A DNA stretch of 64,000 nucleotides from Strongylocentrotus droebachiensis (lineage: Eukaryota; Echinodermata; Echinoidea; Camarodonta; Strongylocentrotidae), in contig JAVYIG010002741.1 in assembly GCA_035222895.1 (NCBI GenBank), positions 166,447 through 230,446 of the forward strand. Reading direction: 5' to 3'. Positions 48,212 to 52,094 of this stretch are shown here, piece after piece; positions within the stretch are counted from its first letter, which is position 1; each line of letters opens with the position of its first letter. The notes under the pieces were generated by a model that was not told where the DNA came from, ran no database searches, and saw only the letters and a list, made by a program, of their open reading frames with translations. The position numbers and the translations under genes were made by a program.

Positions 48212-49428
48212 TCGTACTGGTTGGCACCTCTGTACATGTAACTTAAAGGTAAAATCAGTTTTGGAAACGCCCCCCTCTCAAAAAATGAAATGGAAGCACT
48301 TATTACCAATCATAAGAAAGAATATGTTTTGACTAATACGTGATGATACACATTTTGCCGAGAAACCGCCTACTAATTGATATATTTGGTAACTTATTAT
48401 ATCTATTTGGACCTCATAGATATCGCACACGTGTCGCATATGTGTTGCGTAGTCCCATATACATCTTTCTTTGTACAGCGCTTGTAACTTTACCAAGACT
48501 GGGCCAAATTTCTTATCATTTTGATGATTCCAGAACCTTGCAGTACACACCAATATATACTAGATGATTAACCTTTTCTGATCGATTCCACAACGTTTTT
48601 TTCACAATGCAATCGCATGACCATAACTGGTCTTTGTCTTGAGATGGCGTTCTAAAAAGATATGACGTGTTTGTAGCCGCGACAAGGAATTGTCACGGAA
48701 GTCCTCACTCATCTTGGCAAAGACAAACACTTTAATAGTGGACAAGTTGTGCGACAGCGGCAAGATTTCTTTGATCTTGTAGTTATGACAGTTTTGAGAA
48801 ATGGCCCCATGGACACCAAAGACAACTAATGCTTTTTGTTGACATAATTTACAGATAGATTTAGACATAACTTTTAGATCTAACAGGAATTAAGTTAGAT
48901 AATATTTTTTCTTGTTAGAGTTCCAATTCATATTAGATCTACTGATGTCTTAGACCTCTACAACATTTTTTATAATTTCCAAATGAAACCAAAAATGTTG
49001 GCAAAATAATTATAAACAATCTTTTGAAAGATTATTACTTTTATTAATGTTCTTCTGACATTCAATGATCATTTATCAACAATCTTTACAAAGACAAATT
49101 AAACAGTCTATTTTTTTTACTTTATTTTTTTAATGTTAATTTAATTTTTTGGATTTTTAAAAATGTTTTTTACTTTTTCTTTTGTTTTGCTTTAAAAAAA
49201 AAAATAATAATCAGACGGGTCAAGGACTAGACTTGCTGATTTAGAAAACAAATTAAAACATGGAAATTACAATCCAACAGTTATTCAGTGCATATCCACA
49301 AATACGTCGACTAAGATTGAGAAATATATCAAAAGAAAATGTTACCCTCGAAATAGAGATAGATCTGCATGGTCATGTGTATTGTTGCCCGTTGCTGCTG
49401 CAGCAGCCGCCGCTGGACCTTCTGCCAT
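253..49428 (-). CDS. GRTP1: GRTP1-like TBC-domain Rab GTPase-activating protein, seven coding exons, 355 aa
   Basis: The CDS joins 49346-49428, 27628-27782, 18183-18341, 4315-4536, 2215-2387, 1016-1201 and 253-342, read on the minus strand. The total is 1068 nt (355 residues plus TAG), close to human GRTP1 (about 336). Every intron starts GT and ends AG, and the exon phases (2,1,1,1,0,0) agree at each junction. The TBC domain covers roughly residues 84-290. The arginine finger motif is IDLHRTF (R136) and the glutamine finger motif is GYCQG (Q174), so the TBC dual-finger chemistry looks intact. Other conserved blocks are GLKTDQEVLGEL, WFICLFLDVLPVE and TVLRIWDCLF. TBC proteins stimulate GTP hydrolysis on Rab GTPases in membrane traffic; the specific Rab partner cannot be told from sequence. 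No polyadenylation signal is visible below position 253, so the 3' UTR probably continues outside the window. Orthology is recalled from the human sequence and has not been checked by a search. Confidence 0.93.
343..1015. other. intron 6 of the GRTP1-like gene
   Basis: This intron is mostly filled by a degenerate repeat (about 455-960). No other gene or RNA is visible. Confidence 0.8.
455..960. repeat. degenerate minisatellite in intron 6
   Basis: Imperfect repetition of phrases such as ATGCCACATTGTT, TCAGATTGGTTC and TATATCTTATTAGCCATTTG (for example 780-850 against 860-920). Open frames across it on the plus strand (539-973) are by-products of the repeat. Confidence 0.7.
1016..1201 (-). 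CDS. GRTP1: GRTP1-like coding exon 6
   Basis: The acceptor is TTTAAAG after a run of T, and the donor is GAG|GTTAGT. The exon is 186 nt and in phase 0 at both ends. It encodes TVLRIWDCLFYEGSK and on to IDCHTFLE, the last part of the TBC domain. A decayed copy of its first third lies in the upstream intron at 1278-1331. Confidence 0.96.
1202..2214. other. intron 5 of the GRTP1-like gene
   Basis: Apart from the exon-6 fragment at 1278-1331, no repeat or gene is recognised. Confidence 0.7.
1278..1331 (-). pseudogene. decayed duplicate of the start of exon 6
   Basis: On the minus strand this reads TGTCTATTCTAC, then a segment matching exon 6 (SKILF), followed by AG|GTATAA. It also has an acceptor-like CTTCTTCAG. 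A 2-base loss near the start shifts the frame to an early stop. The flanks (AACAGCACTGGCT, TTTCACACTA) are duplicated too, so this is a local tandem duplication with decay, not a usable exon. Confidence 0.7.
2215..2387 (-). CDS. GRTP1: GRTP1-like coding exon 5
   Basis: The acceptor is TTTGCAG and the donor is GAG|GTGAGT. The exon encodes YYVPHMSGLKTDQEVLGEL and on to WFICLFLDVLPVE, matching the same block in vertebrate GRTP1. It leaves in phase 0. Reading past the donor gives an open frame to 2086, which is intron. Confidence 0.96.
2421..2615 (-). repeat. tRNA-derived SINE, minus orientation
   Basis: On the minus strand the head reads GGCTCAGTGGCAGAGCAGTGG (an RNA polymerase III A box, TGGC-type), then GGGTTTAAAACC (a B box), a body with a short hairpin GCCTTTTGAAAAGGC, and a CAAA-repeat tail at 2421-2440. 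The same body recurs at 14132-14302 and 38090-38254. Confidence 0.75.
2978..3420. mobile_element. half copy of the ~880-bp TA foldback element
   Basis: Matches the right arm of the elements at 24742-25625 and 28047-28929, ending in GGGACGCACTGTA. It starts near the hairpin centre, as if one arm was lost. It is more diverged than the two full copies. Confidence 0.8.
3960..4047 (-). pseudogene. duplicate of the 3' end of exon 4 (copy 1)
   Basis: On the minus strand it encodes NEENCFFLLLQLTTNIFPG with an intact donor CCAG|GTATTC, and is preceded by an acceptor-like TTTAATTTAG. It lacks the part of exon 4 with both catalytic fingers. The flanking intron sequence is duplicated as well (unit about 200-300 bp). 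Confidence 0.75.
4084..4165 (-). pseudogene. duplicate of the 3' end of exon 4 (copy 2)
   Basis: Same segment as 3960-4047, but with about 14 bases lost just before the donor-like ACAG|GTATTT. It is preceded by TTTTAG. Probably a decayed remnant of the same local duplication. Confidence 0.7.
4315..4536 (-). CDS. GRTP1: GRTP1-like coding exon 4 (both catalytic fingers)
   Basis: The acceptor is CTTTTCAG and the donor is CCAG|GTAATT. The exon encodes DLHRTFPDN (arginine finger, R136) and EVGYCQGLNF (glutamine finger, Q174), then DEENCFFLLLQL up to ILP. It leaves in phase 1; the split codon is completed by exon 5 to Asp, giving ILPDYY as in vertebrates. Two decayed copies of its 3' end lie in the next intron at about 3960-4165. 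Confidence 0.96.
5119..5518. mobile_element. 400-bp MITE with CCGTATTTGCCGGCG termini
   Basis: The left end CCGTATTTGCCGGCG and right end CGCCGGCAAATACGG are exact inverses, each flanked by TA. Both ends continue with GGCCGC-rich sequence. Between the ends lies a piece of LINE reverse transcriptase (5297-5430). Similar TA-flanked MITEs are widespread in aquatic animals; the parent transposase family is not determined here. Confidence 0.8.
5297..5430 (-). pseudogene. LINE reverse transcriptase fragment (CR1/Jockey-like)
   Basis: The minus strand encodes NGVPQGSILGP followed by LLFLIHINDLTHSSKN, the conserved palm segment of CR1/Jockey-type reverse transcriptases (usual form GVPQGSxLGPLLFxxYINDL). 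It is frameshifted or substituted before the expected catalytic ADD (here ICD). It lies wholly within the MITE at 5119-5518, so it was either captured by the element or inserted into it. Confidence 0.8.
6751..7030. mobile_element. 280-bp MITE with ~80-bp inverted ends
   Basis: The left end GGGAGTGTTTCACAAAGACT pairs with AGTCTTTGTGAAACACTCCC at the right. The inverted match continues for about 80 bp with a few differences (AACTTAAAGTTGGACTTAA, GGCATGAACGGCC). No coding capacity. Confidence 0.8.
7436..7959. mobile_element. ~520-bp MITE rich in CCCCGTACTATAGG palindromes
   Basis: The ends ATACTGTTTTCACACTGG and CCAGTGTGAAAAGAGTAT are inverted with one mismatch. Sub-terminal sequence is built from repeats of GCTTAACCCCGTACT and its inverse, including a strong hairpin at 7464-7527. 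The clustered GTACGGGGTTAA motifs look like repeated transposase-binding sites; this is inference. Confidence 0.8.
8496..8855. mobile_element. 360-bp near-perfect hairpin element with 9-bp target duplication
   Basis: Two arms of about 175 bp are almost exact reverse complements, meeting at TTTCGTACGAAA near 8676. The ends are TAGCCTATAATC and GATTATAGGCTA. The 9-bp direct repeat AGGCCACCC flanks it (8487-8495 and 8856-8864). The target size and long arms fit a Mutator-like foldback element; an 8-9-bp duplication is also possible for Merlin. The few differences between arms point to a young insertion. Confidence 0.9.
9668..9890. repeat. A-rich simple repeats (AAAC/AAAT then GAAA)
   Basis: Runs of AACA, AATA and AAATAA at 9675-9830, then (GAAA)n at about 9829-9880. 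A similar AAAT-rich stretch is at 10310-10378. Confidence 0.9.
10103..10279. mobile_element. intact 177-bp MITE, family TACAGTCAAACCTG
   Basis: Starts TACAGTCAAACCTG and ends CAGGTTTGACTGTA, flanked by TA on both sides. The interior repeats TCTACAAAGACCACC. Other copies are at 11086-13473 (interrupted), 26246-26439 and, degraded, 33482-33674. Confidence 0.85.
11174..13364. mobile_element. piggyBac-like non-autonomous element, ~2.2 kb
   Basis: Flanked by TTAA at 11170-11173 and 13365-13368. The left end reads CACTTTGGAGACGACGG and the right end, inverted, CCCTTTGAGTGCGAGCC, which resemble piggyBac termini (TTAA then CCCTTTG). A 26-bp motif with the palindrome CTTCTACAGAAG is repeated near the left end (about 11184-11209 and 11226-11251). 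No transposase frame is present; the longest open frame (11395-11646) is unremarkable. It contains poly-G and GA microsatellites at 12445-12530. Confidence 0.8.
12445..12530. repeat. poly-G and GA/GATA microsatellite
   Basis: A run of G, then GACA, GATA and GA repeats, inside the piggyBac-like element. Confidence 0.9.
14104..14670. repeat. degenerate ~80-bp minisatellite interrupted by a SINE
   Basis: Units carry GTGGACCTTTCTCC, then TACATGACTTGAAAGAC, then TGTTACCATTTGATAAC. About six diverged units can be followed. A SINE at 14132-14302 interrupts the first. Confidence 0.8.
14132..14302 (+). repeat. tRNA-derived SINE, plus orientation, with target duplication
   Basis: The head GATGGCTCAGTGGTTGAGC contains an A box. 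The body has the hairpin CCCTTTGGAAAGG and GACTTTAAGCCATCAGTCCCC, and it ends in AATAAAAAAAATAAAAAA. It is flanked by TACCGTTCA (14123-14131) and TACCATTCA (14303-14311), a 9-bp target duplication with one change. The middle of the tRNA part, including the B box, is deleted. Confidence 0.8.
14749..14833. repeat. short hairpin repeat (AGAAGGGNGTTAA family)
   Basis: The inverted arms ATATTGTCTGTTGAAGCCAG and CTGGCGCTCAACATACAATAT enclose about 40 bp. A related hairpin is at 43836-43923 and half copies at about 18995-19035, 19965-20005, 21720-21790 and 21890-21960. Confidence 0.75.
15069..15550. repeat. possible element with GGTTCACACG ends
   Basis: The left AGGTTCACACGACAG is tandemly repeated (15079, 15168) and faces the inverted GGTCCCATGTGAACAC at 15524-15539. 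Internal runs of AACTTTAAGTTTA recur in both orientations. The ends are not clear enough to define a target duplication. Confidence 0.4.
16345..16420. repeat. copy of the TATAGCGCTTA interspersed repeat
   Basis: Contains TTTGGTATAGCGCTTAGAGACTT, then CGCCTTTATAAGC and (ATT)n. Related copies are at 23525-23610, 30796-31270, 40600-40660 and 50993-51060. The family looks like a short retroposon with an A/T-rich microsatellite end. Confidence 0.6.
17220..17600. repeat. CT-rich microsatellite block
   Basis: Pyrimidine tract of CTCTCT, TCCCTC and related words, densest at 17380-17460. Open frames here on either strand are low-complexity by-products. Confidence 0.9.
18183..18341 (-). CDS. GRTP1: GRTP1-like coding exon 3 (start of TBC domain)
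   Basis: The acceptor is TTTGTTTCAG and the donor is ATAG|GTGAGT. The exon enters with two bases completing a Val codon and leaves in phase 1. It encodes KRYIRKGIPSEHRGAVWMM and on to EVINI. The R-K-G-I-P and H-R-x-x-V-W motifs mark the first helices of a TBC domain. Confidence 0.95.
18412..18650 (+). pseudogene. C-terminal end of a LINE ORF2 (degraded)
   Basis: Plus-strand frames read WIGHVLREENMLRDILEG and then, after a frame change, SYDIMKKAPKDREGWRKG. The pattern (W-x-GHVLR, LLR-x-x-x-EG, then DREGWR) is the usual C-terminus of RTE/CR1-type LINEs. Stops and a frameshift show it is dead. Confidence 0.75.
19825..19990. repeat. short degenerate repeat, GC-richer than surroundings
   Basis: The words GTGGCACGCGAGCG, GCATGGCATGTC, GTGGCACGCCAGCG and TTGGCACGATAAG recur at about 40-60-bp spacing. 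Open frames on both strands follow from this repetition. Confidence 0.5.
21654..21985. repeat. two-copy tandem duplication (~175 bp)
   Basis: The segment with TACACTGCATGTATACAATCA, GACAGAAGG, TTTAACTCTGTGTTTAAGTA and ATATGACATAACGCC occurs at 21660-21800 and again at 21840-21985. Each copy carries a half of the GAAGGGCGTTAAC hairpin family. Confidence 0.8.
22493..22532. repeat. poly-G tract
   Basis: A nearly unbroken G run of about 38 bases, followed by more G-rich sequence (also 22680-22700). Potential G-quadruplex on the plus strand. Confidence 0.95.
22736..22855. repeat. 120-bp inverted repeat
   Basis: The arms GTTTTCACGAAGTGACGGTA (22753-22772) and its exact inverse (22817-22836) extend outward to ACAATTCGTC/GACGAATTAC. 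The loop is about 35 bp. Probably a small foldback MITE; no clear target duplication. Confidence 0.8.
23525..23610. repeat. copy of the TATAGCGCTTAA interspersed repeat
   Basis: (TAA)n, then TTTTGATATAGCGCTTAA, TACATC and TTTCTAAGCGCTTTACAGAG. This is the uninterrupted version of the site occupied by a MITE at 30826-31224. Confidence 0.7.
24590..25672. repeat. interspersed repeat, interrupted by a foldback element
   Basis: The segments 24590-24741 and 25626-25672 match 62985-63216 (GGTCACTGACAGGTG, AACATAAGAAAAAG, CAAGTAGCTA, AGTGGGGCTTTAAA). The copy at 62985 lacks the inserted element and has TGCTAGAGGG at the site. Confidence 0.75.
24742..25625. mobile_element. 884-bp foldback element, TA target (copy 2)
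   Basis: Two arms of about 430 bp are near-perfect reverse complements around a centre at about 25185. The ends are TACAGTGCGTCCC and GGGACGCACTGTA, flanked by TA. The TA target and CAGTG termini fit Tc1/mariner-type transposition. Open frames of about 77 residues (25067-25300) arise from the palindrome and encode nothing recognisable. Confidence 0.88.
25960..26034. repeat. 75-bp repeat shared with the hAT element
   Basis: A segment with ACTATCTCACTAGCTTTTGC, CTGTAGCTGCACACTC and CTACTAGGTTA matches 33050-33126 inside the hAT-type element. Confidence 0.75.
26246..26439. mobile_element. TACAGTCAAACCTG MITE copy
   Basis: Starts TACAGTCAAACCTG and ends CAGGTTTCACTGTA, with the same interior (AAAGACCACCTGTCT, TTTCCTTGAGTGGTCTT) as 10103-10279. 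Confidence 0.85.
27628..27782 (-). CDS. GRTP1: GRTP1-like coding exon 2
   Basis: The acceptor is CTTACAG and the donor is AAAG|GTTAGT. The exon enters in phase 2 and leaves in phase 1. It encodes EIDGYGFKRPGDFDY and on to VKKSRK, matching the vertebrate block that begins IDPYGFERPEDF and ends just before VKRYVRKG. It is too short and interrupted to stand out as an open frame, and was found by reading the minus strand. It carries the pre-TBC segment that includes a basic stretch (KKSRK). Confidence 0.92.
28047..28929. mobile_element. 883-bp foldback element, TA target (copy 3)
   Basis: Same structure and near-identical sequence to 24742-25625. The right end is GGGACGCACTGTA followed by TA. 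The left end has lost one base (TA then ACAGTG). The close match between the two full copies suggests recent spread. Confidence 0.88.
29926..30368. mobile_element. 443-bp TTAA-flanked MITE
   Basis: TTAA at 29922-29925 and 30369-30372. The ends AGGGGAAGTCCCCCCTGAT and, inverted, AGGTGAAGTACACCCTGAT are related, and the inverted match continues for about 110 bp (AGTTTGAGCAA, GAATTTTTGAAG). No coding capacity. TTAA targeting suggests a piggyBac-type or Kolobok-type parent. Confidence 0.8.
30388..30442. repeat. telomere-like CCCTAA repeats, short and degenerate
   Basis: Contains CCTAACCCTAACC, ACAACCCTAACC and AAACCC. A second patch, AATCCTAACCCTAAAC, lies at 29907-29921 on the other side of the MITE. 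Confidence 0.6.
30757..31622. mobile_element. nested repeat block with TGTTTTCATCAGCTCGAGATTGC ends
   Basis: The left CTGTTTTCATCAGCTCGAGA (from 30767) faces its inverse at about 31591-31613. Inside is a copy of the TATAGCGCTTAA repeat (30796-31270), itself split by a TTAA MITE (30826-31224). At 31395-31590 are repeats of AAATAGCGGGATATTT. Three levels of nesting are readable. Confidence 0.7.
30826..31224. mobile_element. 399-bp TTAA MITE inserted in the TATAGCGCTTAA repeat
   Basis: TTAA at 30822-30825 and 31225-31228. The ends are AGATGAAGTTGAGTTCTGG and, inverted, AGAGAAGGTTGAGTTCTGG. Removing it restores TATAGCGCTTAATACA, as seen uninterrupted at 23560. Related copies are at 40133-40523 and 48430-48640. 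Confidence 0.82.
32704..33416. mobile_element. 713-bp hAT-type non-autonomous element with 8-bp target duplication
   Basis: Flanked by GTGTAAAT at 32696-32703 and 33417-33424. The ends GAGGCCTTCTCAACT and AGTTGAGAAGGCCTG are inverted with one mismatch. The termini resemble hAT-Charlie elements (CAG-x-x-x-TTCTCAAC), and an 8-bp duplication is the hAT hallmark. The left end is GC-rich (GGCGGCGCGCGCGCGC). No transposase frame remains. Confidence 0.88.
33482..33674. mobile_element. degraded TACAGTCAAACCTG MITE copy
   Basis: Right end ACAGGTTTGACTGT with upstream ACCTGTCTAGAAAGG, GTTTCCTTTGGATGG. The left end is worn away. Confidence 0.55.
33905..34600. repeat. ~700-bp purine-rich GA/CAGA/GT microsatellite
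   Basis: Long runs of GAGA and CAGAGA, with GTGTGTGTCTGTGTG tracts at 34276-34300 and 34444-34470. Several open frames on both strands (up to 200 codons) are low-complexity translations, not genes. Confidence 0.95.
34855..34925. repeat. degenerate TTAGG-type repeat
   Basis: Contains AGGTTAACCGTTAGGTTAAG, TTATTAGGTTAATGG and GGTTAAGGGTTAGG. Repetitive but too irregular to be a true telomere array. Confidence 0.6.
34987..35372. repeat. two-copy tandem duplication (~200 bp)
   Basis: CGCTTCACATAACTGCATC to AACACATTGCGTATG occurs at about 34989-35180 and 35211-35358, with internal length differences. It abuts the candidate alternative exon at 35387-35508. Confidence 0.8.
35387..35508 (-). CDS. 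candidate alternative first coding exon of the GRTP1-like gene
   Basis: On the same strand as the gene, inside intron 1, an open frame starts at ATG 35508-35506. It encodes 40 residues (MYSLRGTPFSIYLPG and on to DPLYRFMG) and reaches a fair donor, ATC|GTACGT. That donor leaves phase 2, exactly what exon 2 accepts, so splicing would give RFMGS-EIDGYGF. The frame is open further upstream to about 35665 without another ATG. This stretch is richer in G+C than its surroundings. No homologue is recognised. It could instead be an exon of an unknown gene or a relic of a mobile element, and a phase match occurs by chance one time in three. Confidence 0.3.
37404..37705. repeat. two-copy tandem duplication (~163 bp)
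   Basis: CACCCAGGTAGAGAGTGGC to AAGTTTGATGAAAAC occurs at 37408-37531 and 37571-37693 with few differences. The plus-strand frame 37395-37772 (125 codons) runs through both copies and shows no family signature. Confidence 0.9.
38090..38254 (-). repeat. tRNA-derived SINE body, 5'-truncated, minus orientation
   Basis: The tail (TTTG)n at 38090-38105, the body with ACCTGACTGCTAAG and TAAGCAACCAGGGGACC, and the end at GTGCATCGACTTGGTTT match 2421-2615. The tRNA head is missing. Confidence 0.7.
38818..38910. repeat. CT microsatellite
   Basis: CTCTCTC, TTTCTCTC and CCCTCTCT repeats. Confidence 0.9.
39641..39930. mobile_element. 290-bp TTAA MITE with AGGTATAGACC ends
   Basis: TTAA at 39637-39640 and 39931-39934. 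The inverted ends AGGTATAGACC and GGTCTATACCT are exact. A second, partial copy in the opposite orientation is at 48243-48413 (TTTTGGAAACGCCCC, ACGTGATGATACA, CCGCCTACTAATTGATAT). Confidence 0.8.
40133..40523. mobile_element. TTAA MITE, GTTGAGTTCTGG family
   Basis: The left end TTAAAGATAAACTTGAGTTC and right end GAACTCAACTTAA are inverted. The right 190 bp (AGTCCCATATACATCTTTCT to TGCATGACCAGAACTC) is the inverse of 30826-31020. Confidence 0.7.
40934..41060. repeat. poly-C, poly-A and AAT/AATT low-complexity tract
   Basis: A C run, an A run, then (ATAATG) and (TAATTAAT) simple sequence. Confidence 0.9.
41775..41905. repeat. GAT/GAC/TAC trinucleotide microsatellite
   Basis: GATGATGACGATGATGAC, then ACTACTACTAC-type repeats. 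Confidence 0.9.
43036..43270. repeat. two-copy tandem duplication (~130 bp)
   Basis: AACAAACAAACAGCATTAGC to TATTCTTAATTTGTAAAT at 43040-43135 recurs at 43174-43270. The copies are separated by TACATGTAC-rich sequence. Confidence 0.85.
43836..43923. repeat. 88-bp hairpin repeat (AGAAGGGCNTTAAC family)
   Basis: The arms CGTCTGTTTGGAGCCAGAAG and GGCGATGAACAGACG are inverse with a few mismatches; GGGCATTAAC faces GTTAACGCCC. Related to 14749-14833. Confidence 0.75.
44335..44495. repeat. ATT/ATC microsatellite
   Basis: (TTA)n grading into (TCA)n over about 160 bp. Open frames of Met or Ile runs are by-products. Confidence 0.95.
45330..45860. repeat. pyrimidine-rich degenerate repeat (~500 bp)
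   Basis: Irregular repetition of CCTTCTATCATTTTCT and TTATGTTATTCTTT. Apparent hydrophobic open frames (45331-45561, 45571-45891) follow from the T-rich composition. Confidence 0.75.
47885..48232. mobile_element. ~350-bp MITE with CAGAGATGCCAACC ends
   Basis: The left CAGAGATGCCAACC and right GGTTGGCACCTCTG are inverted with one mismatch. The interior includes an A run of about 26 at 48184-48211. The termini look hAT-like, but I cannot confirm an 8-bp target duplication. A related end (CAGAGCTGCCAAGTGCCAACC) is at about 47490. Confidence 0.65.
48243..48640. mobile_element. fused pieces of two TTAA MITE families
   Basis: 48243-48413 matches one end of the element at 39641-39930, with a block of about 45 bp inserted. 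48450-48640 matches the GTTGAGTTCTGG family (AGTCCCATATACATCTTTCT to CGCATGACCATAACTGG). Confidence 0.7.
48602..48868 (-). other. unassigned 88-codon open frame in intron 1
   Basis: Begins MSKSICKLCQQKALVVFG and contains a C-x-x-C pair. Its last third overlaps a MITE copy. No splice borders or family are recognised; it may be a relic of a mobile element's coding sequence. Confidence 0.12.
49346..49428 (-). CDS. GRTP1: GRTP1-like coding exon 1 (start codon, Ala-rich N-terminus)
   Basis: The ATG is at 49428-49426 in a good context (AAGAAAATGG). An in-frame TGA lies upstream at 49521-49519 with no other ATG between, so this start is well supported. The exon encodes MAEGP, then a short alanine run and LFRG, and ends in phase 2 at the donor GG|GTAACA. 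The alanine run (GCG/GCT/GCA codons) is a likely length-variable site. The N-terminus is poorly conserved compared with vertebrate GRTP1, as expected outside the TBC domain. Confidence 0.82.
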
Positions 49429-49600
49429 TTTCTTAGCCGGTACACGCCTACTTTTGACGCTTGCGTAGCCCGTACGAGTTGTGGGAGGTGTCCGCTCTCC
49501 ACTCCGATCCCCGATTCTTCAGCAACTCTCCGACTTTTTTCTTGAAAGAAAGACCAACTCTTCTACCGTTCTCGTTATTATGAAGAAATTATGAAATTTT
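49429..49600 (-). promoter_or_regulatory. putative 5' UTR and promoter-proximal region of the GRTP1-like gene
   Basis: The stretch just upstream of the start codon is richer in CG dinucleotides than the flanking introns (for example around 49430-49515), which is usual near animal transcription starts. I see no clear TATA box and cannot place the start site. This is inferred from position and base composition only. Confidence 0.35.
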
Positions 49601-51210
49601 GATCAACAATCAAAGTGTTGGACTGATGAAGCATCCGTGAAGATCGTGCGAAATATCGAAAAACATGGACCTTTTACAACAAACAATGTTAGAAAAGTCA
49701 GCGCCGGAATTTTCGATTGACTTTTGCCTGTCCGCAAAATGAACGATGAGGGTGCTCTACTATAATGTTAAAAATTCACAGCGAGAGAAAAAAATCCTAG
49801 TTATGAATAATATTTTTGAAAGTTGTAATCACTATTTGCTGAATGGGTAATGTCTGATGTCTCTGTGATGTAGTGGAGGACCTCATTCCCGTTTGCCCCA
49901 ACACGCAACATTTCTACAATTTCAATTATCAAAAATGTATTACTCAGCCGGAGGGTCTTTTCCGGGTCTTTTCTCTTTGGAGAACCTATAATAAACTTGC
50001 TATTCATGATAATTTTGAGTAGTGCCCTATATAAGGAAGAATGCACTTAGGAGGAAAACGGATATTAATGATATGTTTGTACACGACAAACGGGAGAGTT
50101 ATCCGCAACTACGTCACAATCCACTGACCAACCTGCCATTTTGAGATTGGCATAGACTTAGACTCATAATTCGAACATTCATAACTTTCCCTTTATATTG
50201 TCTAATTTATTTCAAACTCTCACAGTTCTGCATGTACATCAAATTTTTCTACTTTCATAAAAATGGATTTATTACAAAGATTGGATTGTCCTTTAAGACA
50301 GTGCCGTACATTTTTATCTTTTCCACTCCCTGTTTTCCCTACAAAGTTCACATCGTAATTAGTTGAAAAGAAAAAGCGACCCTGTCCGATATTCCTTCTG
50401 TAAATCCAAAGACAAAAGTATCTCCATTATCCACTATTCCACTTAGAACAAAAATAGTTGAAGTATAGTTGGTTAGATCAGGTTAAGATTCCGGCAATAT
50501 AATAAACCTACGTTATATATTTATATATTTTAGATGCACAGTTTCTGTTTATAAACAAACATGAAGGGAGAGACAGAGAGATCGATCAGTCAAAGACTTG
50601 GAGGAAGAGATATTAACTGCATGTCCCGCATTGGCCCCCTCCCCCCCCCCAAAAAAAAAACCCCCACCGCGGCCCAGAAATCGCCGCTTGTGCTCGTAGT
50701 CACGTGCTTGCCATCTCTAAAATCAGTAGTTTTAAAATGAATTGCATTACACCGTATATACAGTCATGCTTGGCGGCTGTTTATGAGAGGAGATATTTTT
50801 CTATAGTAAGACAGTTATTGTGATAAAACAAAATTAATAAATGTTGAAGAAAATATCGTGTATGGGCCCGAGGATGGCTAAGAAACAGTCAGCTCAGTGT
50901 TCTAGGAGAGCTTTTCTAGGCTACATTATTTTATACAGGACATTAGGACTATGATAATACACTCCATGAACATTCTTTAATATCAACAATAATGATTTTT
51001 AAATCTTTATAGCGCACATTAACTATCCACCATGCATAGTGCCCTATGTGAAAAAGGCTCTCCAATATTGCCCCGGCTCAGCTATAATACCATTTCCAAT
51101 GCTCAAAGCATTCAAGGAATTGCTTCCTACGTACTTATTAAACACCTGGGTGGAGACAGGCAAATGTATATACTTGCCAACGGTCAGTGCTTAAAATAAT
51201 GGACTCGATA
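49600..51210. other. intergenic stretch upstream of the GRTP1-like gene
   Basis: Contains the unassigned frame at 49801-50046, a C/A homopolymer run at 50638-50660 and, at 50993-51190, a copy of the TATAGCGC repeat with CACCTGGGTGGAGACAGGC. Nothing else is recognised. Confidence 0.6.
49801..50046 (-). other. unassigned open frame upstream of the GRTP1-like gene
   Basis: A frame of up to 81 codons ending TAA at 49801, containing GSPKRKDPEKTLRLSN and EIVEMLRVGANGNEVLHYI. Composition looks protein-like rather than low-complexity, but I recognise no family and see no convincing splice sites. It could be the last exon of a neighbouring gene on the same strand, or chance. Confidence 0.2.
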
Positions 51211-51320
51211 GTAGCTAACCATATTATACCGGTTCTCGTCCGATCAACGAAGTCAAGCAGCATAGGGCCTGGTCAGTACTTGGATGGGAGACCGCTTTTG
51301 AATACCGGGTGTTGTAGGCA
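51211..51320 (+). rRNA. 5S rRNA-like copy 1 (5' part damaged)
   Basis: From TATACCGGTTCTCG onward it follows 5S rRNA. About 10 bases around positions 15-25 are missing and the first bases are changed, so it is a pseudogene. It keeps the standard AAGCAGCATAGGG, TTGGATGGG and GTTGTAGGC, unlike copies 2-4, but shares their GACCGCTTTTGAATACC. Confidence 0.8.
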
Positions 51321-51805
51321 TTTTGTTGCCGGAGTTGTAGACAATGTCATGACCTAGACATGGAGACATCCTTCTCTTACCTTTTTTCTTTTATTTCTCT
51401 CTTTTTTCCCCTCTTCAAATTCCCTCATAGAAAAAAATATCACGCTTTTCTGGAGGAAAGACAGGGAGCAAAGAATGGGATGACGAGTTTTTGCTGGCTC
51501 TTCCCTTCTAAAAGAAGCTTATTATCGACCTCTTACTCCGTCCTTCCTTCCCTCCTTCACCTCTATAACAAACTCCCGCCCCTCCCCCCGCTCCCCCCCC
51601 CCCCATCCCGGCCCGCCCCTCTTTTTTCTTATCTTCCATCCTCCATGTAGCATTATGGCACAATGTTTTACCCGCAACCGTTTCCAAGACAGTGTCAATG
51701 CGCACACTCTTTGCGCATGATGACCATTACGTCATAAACGAAGACAAGGTGAATACTCTATCGCGTGTCGAGGTACTAGGTCTGCTCAAAGGCTTATTTC
51801 GAATA

Positions 51806-51813
51806 TGACGTCA
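51806..51813. promoter_or_regulatory. second CRE palindrome per 5S spacer
   Basis: TGACGTCA, repeated at 53593-53600 and 54492-54499; in unit 2 it is mutated to TGCCGTCA. A third related site, TTACGTCA, occurs about 80 bp earlier in each spacer. Confidence 0.4.
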
Positions 51814-52053
51814 GCTTGTTCTATTCCTCTTCCCCAAGACCTGATCTGAACAAGGCATAGAAGTGCAGCTCTGGAGTAATATTGATACCCCCAATAATAT
51901 AGTTGAACAAGAGCTCCATCTACAGAGGACACAGTCTCTTAGTTGGAGAAGAGGCGTTCGGGCTAAATCCGTTTCCTCAACCAGTCGGTCACTTTGAAAC
52001 AATCATGAACATCTGAAACTACTACTACCACCCCATTAAAAGAAATTAGATGG

Positions 52054-52061
52054 TGACGTCA
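52054..52061. promoter_or_regulatory. CRE palindrome 41 bp upstream of 5S copy 2
   Basis: Perfect TGACGTCA. Equivalent sites lie at 52943-52950 (47 bp before copy 3) and 53841-53848 (47 bp before copy 4). CREB/ATF factors bind this octamer; a role in 5S transcription here is inference from its fixed position. Confidence 0.5.
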
Positions 52062-52094
52062 TTGTTTAATGTAAAATAGGTTTAAGAGTCCTTT

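Larger units (their letters stand above)
27783..49345. other. intron 1 of the GRTP1-like gene
   Basis: A 21.6-kb intron. Repeats and a candidate alternative exon are listed separately. Nothing is recognised in about 27783-28040, 28930-29900, 30450-30756, 31625-32690, 34600-34850, 35670-37390, 37710-38085, 38260-38815, 38915-39635, 41065-41770, 41910-43030, 43275-43835, 43925-44330, 44510-45325 and 45890-47880. An unassigned 88-codon minus-strand frame lies at 48602-48868. Weak hAT-like sequence (CAACCTGGGTTTCCCCCAAG) is at about 42241-42300. Confidence 0.6.
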
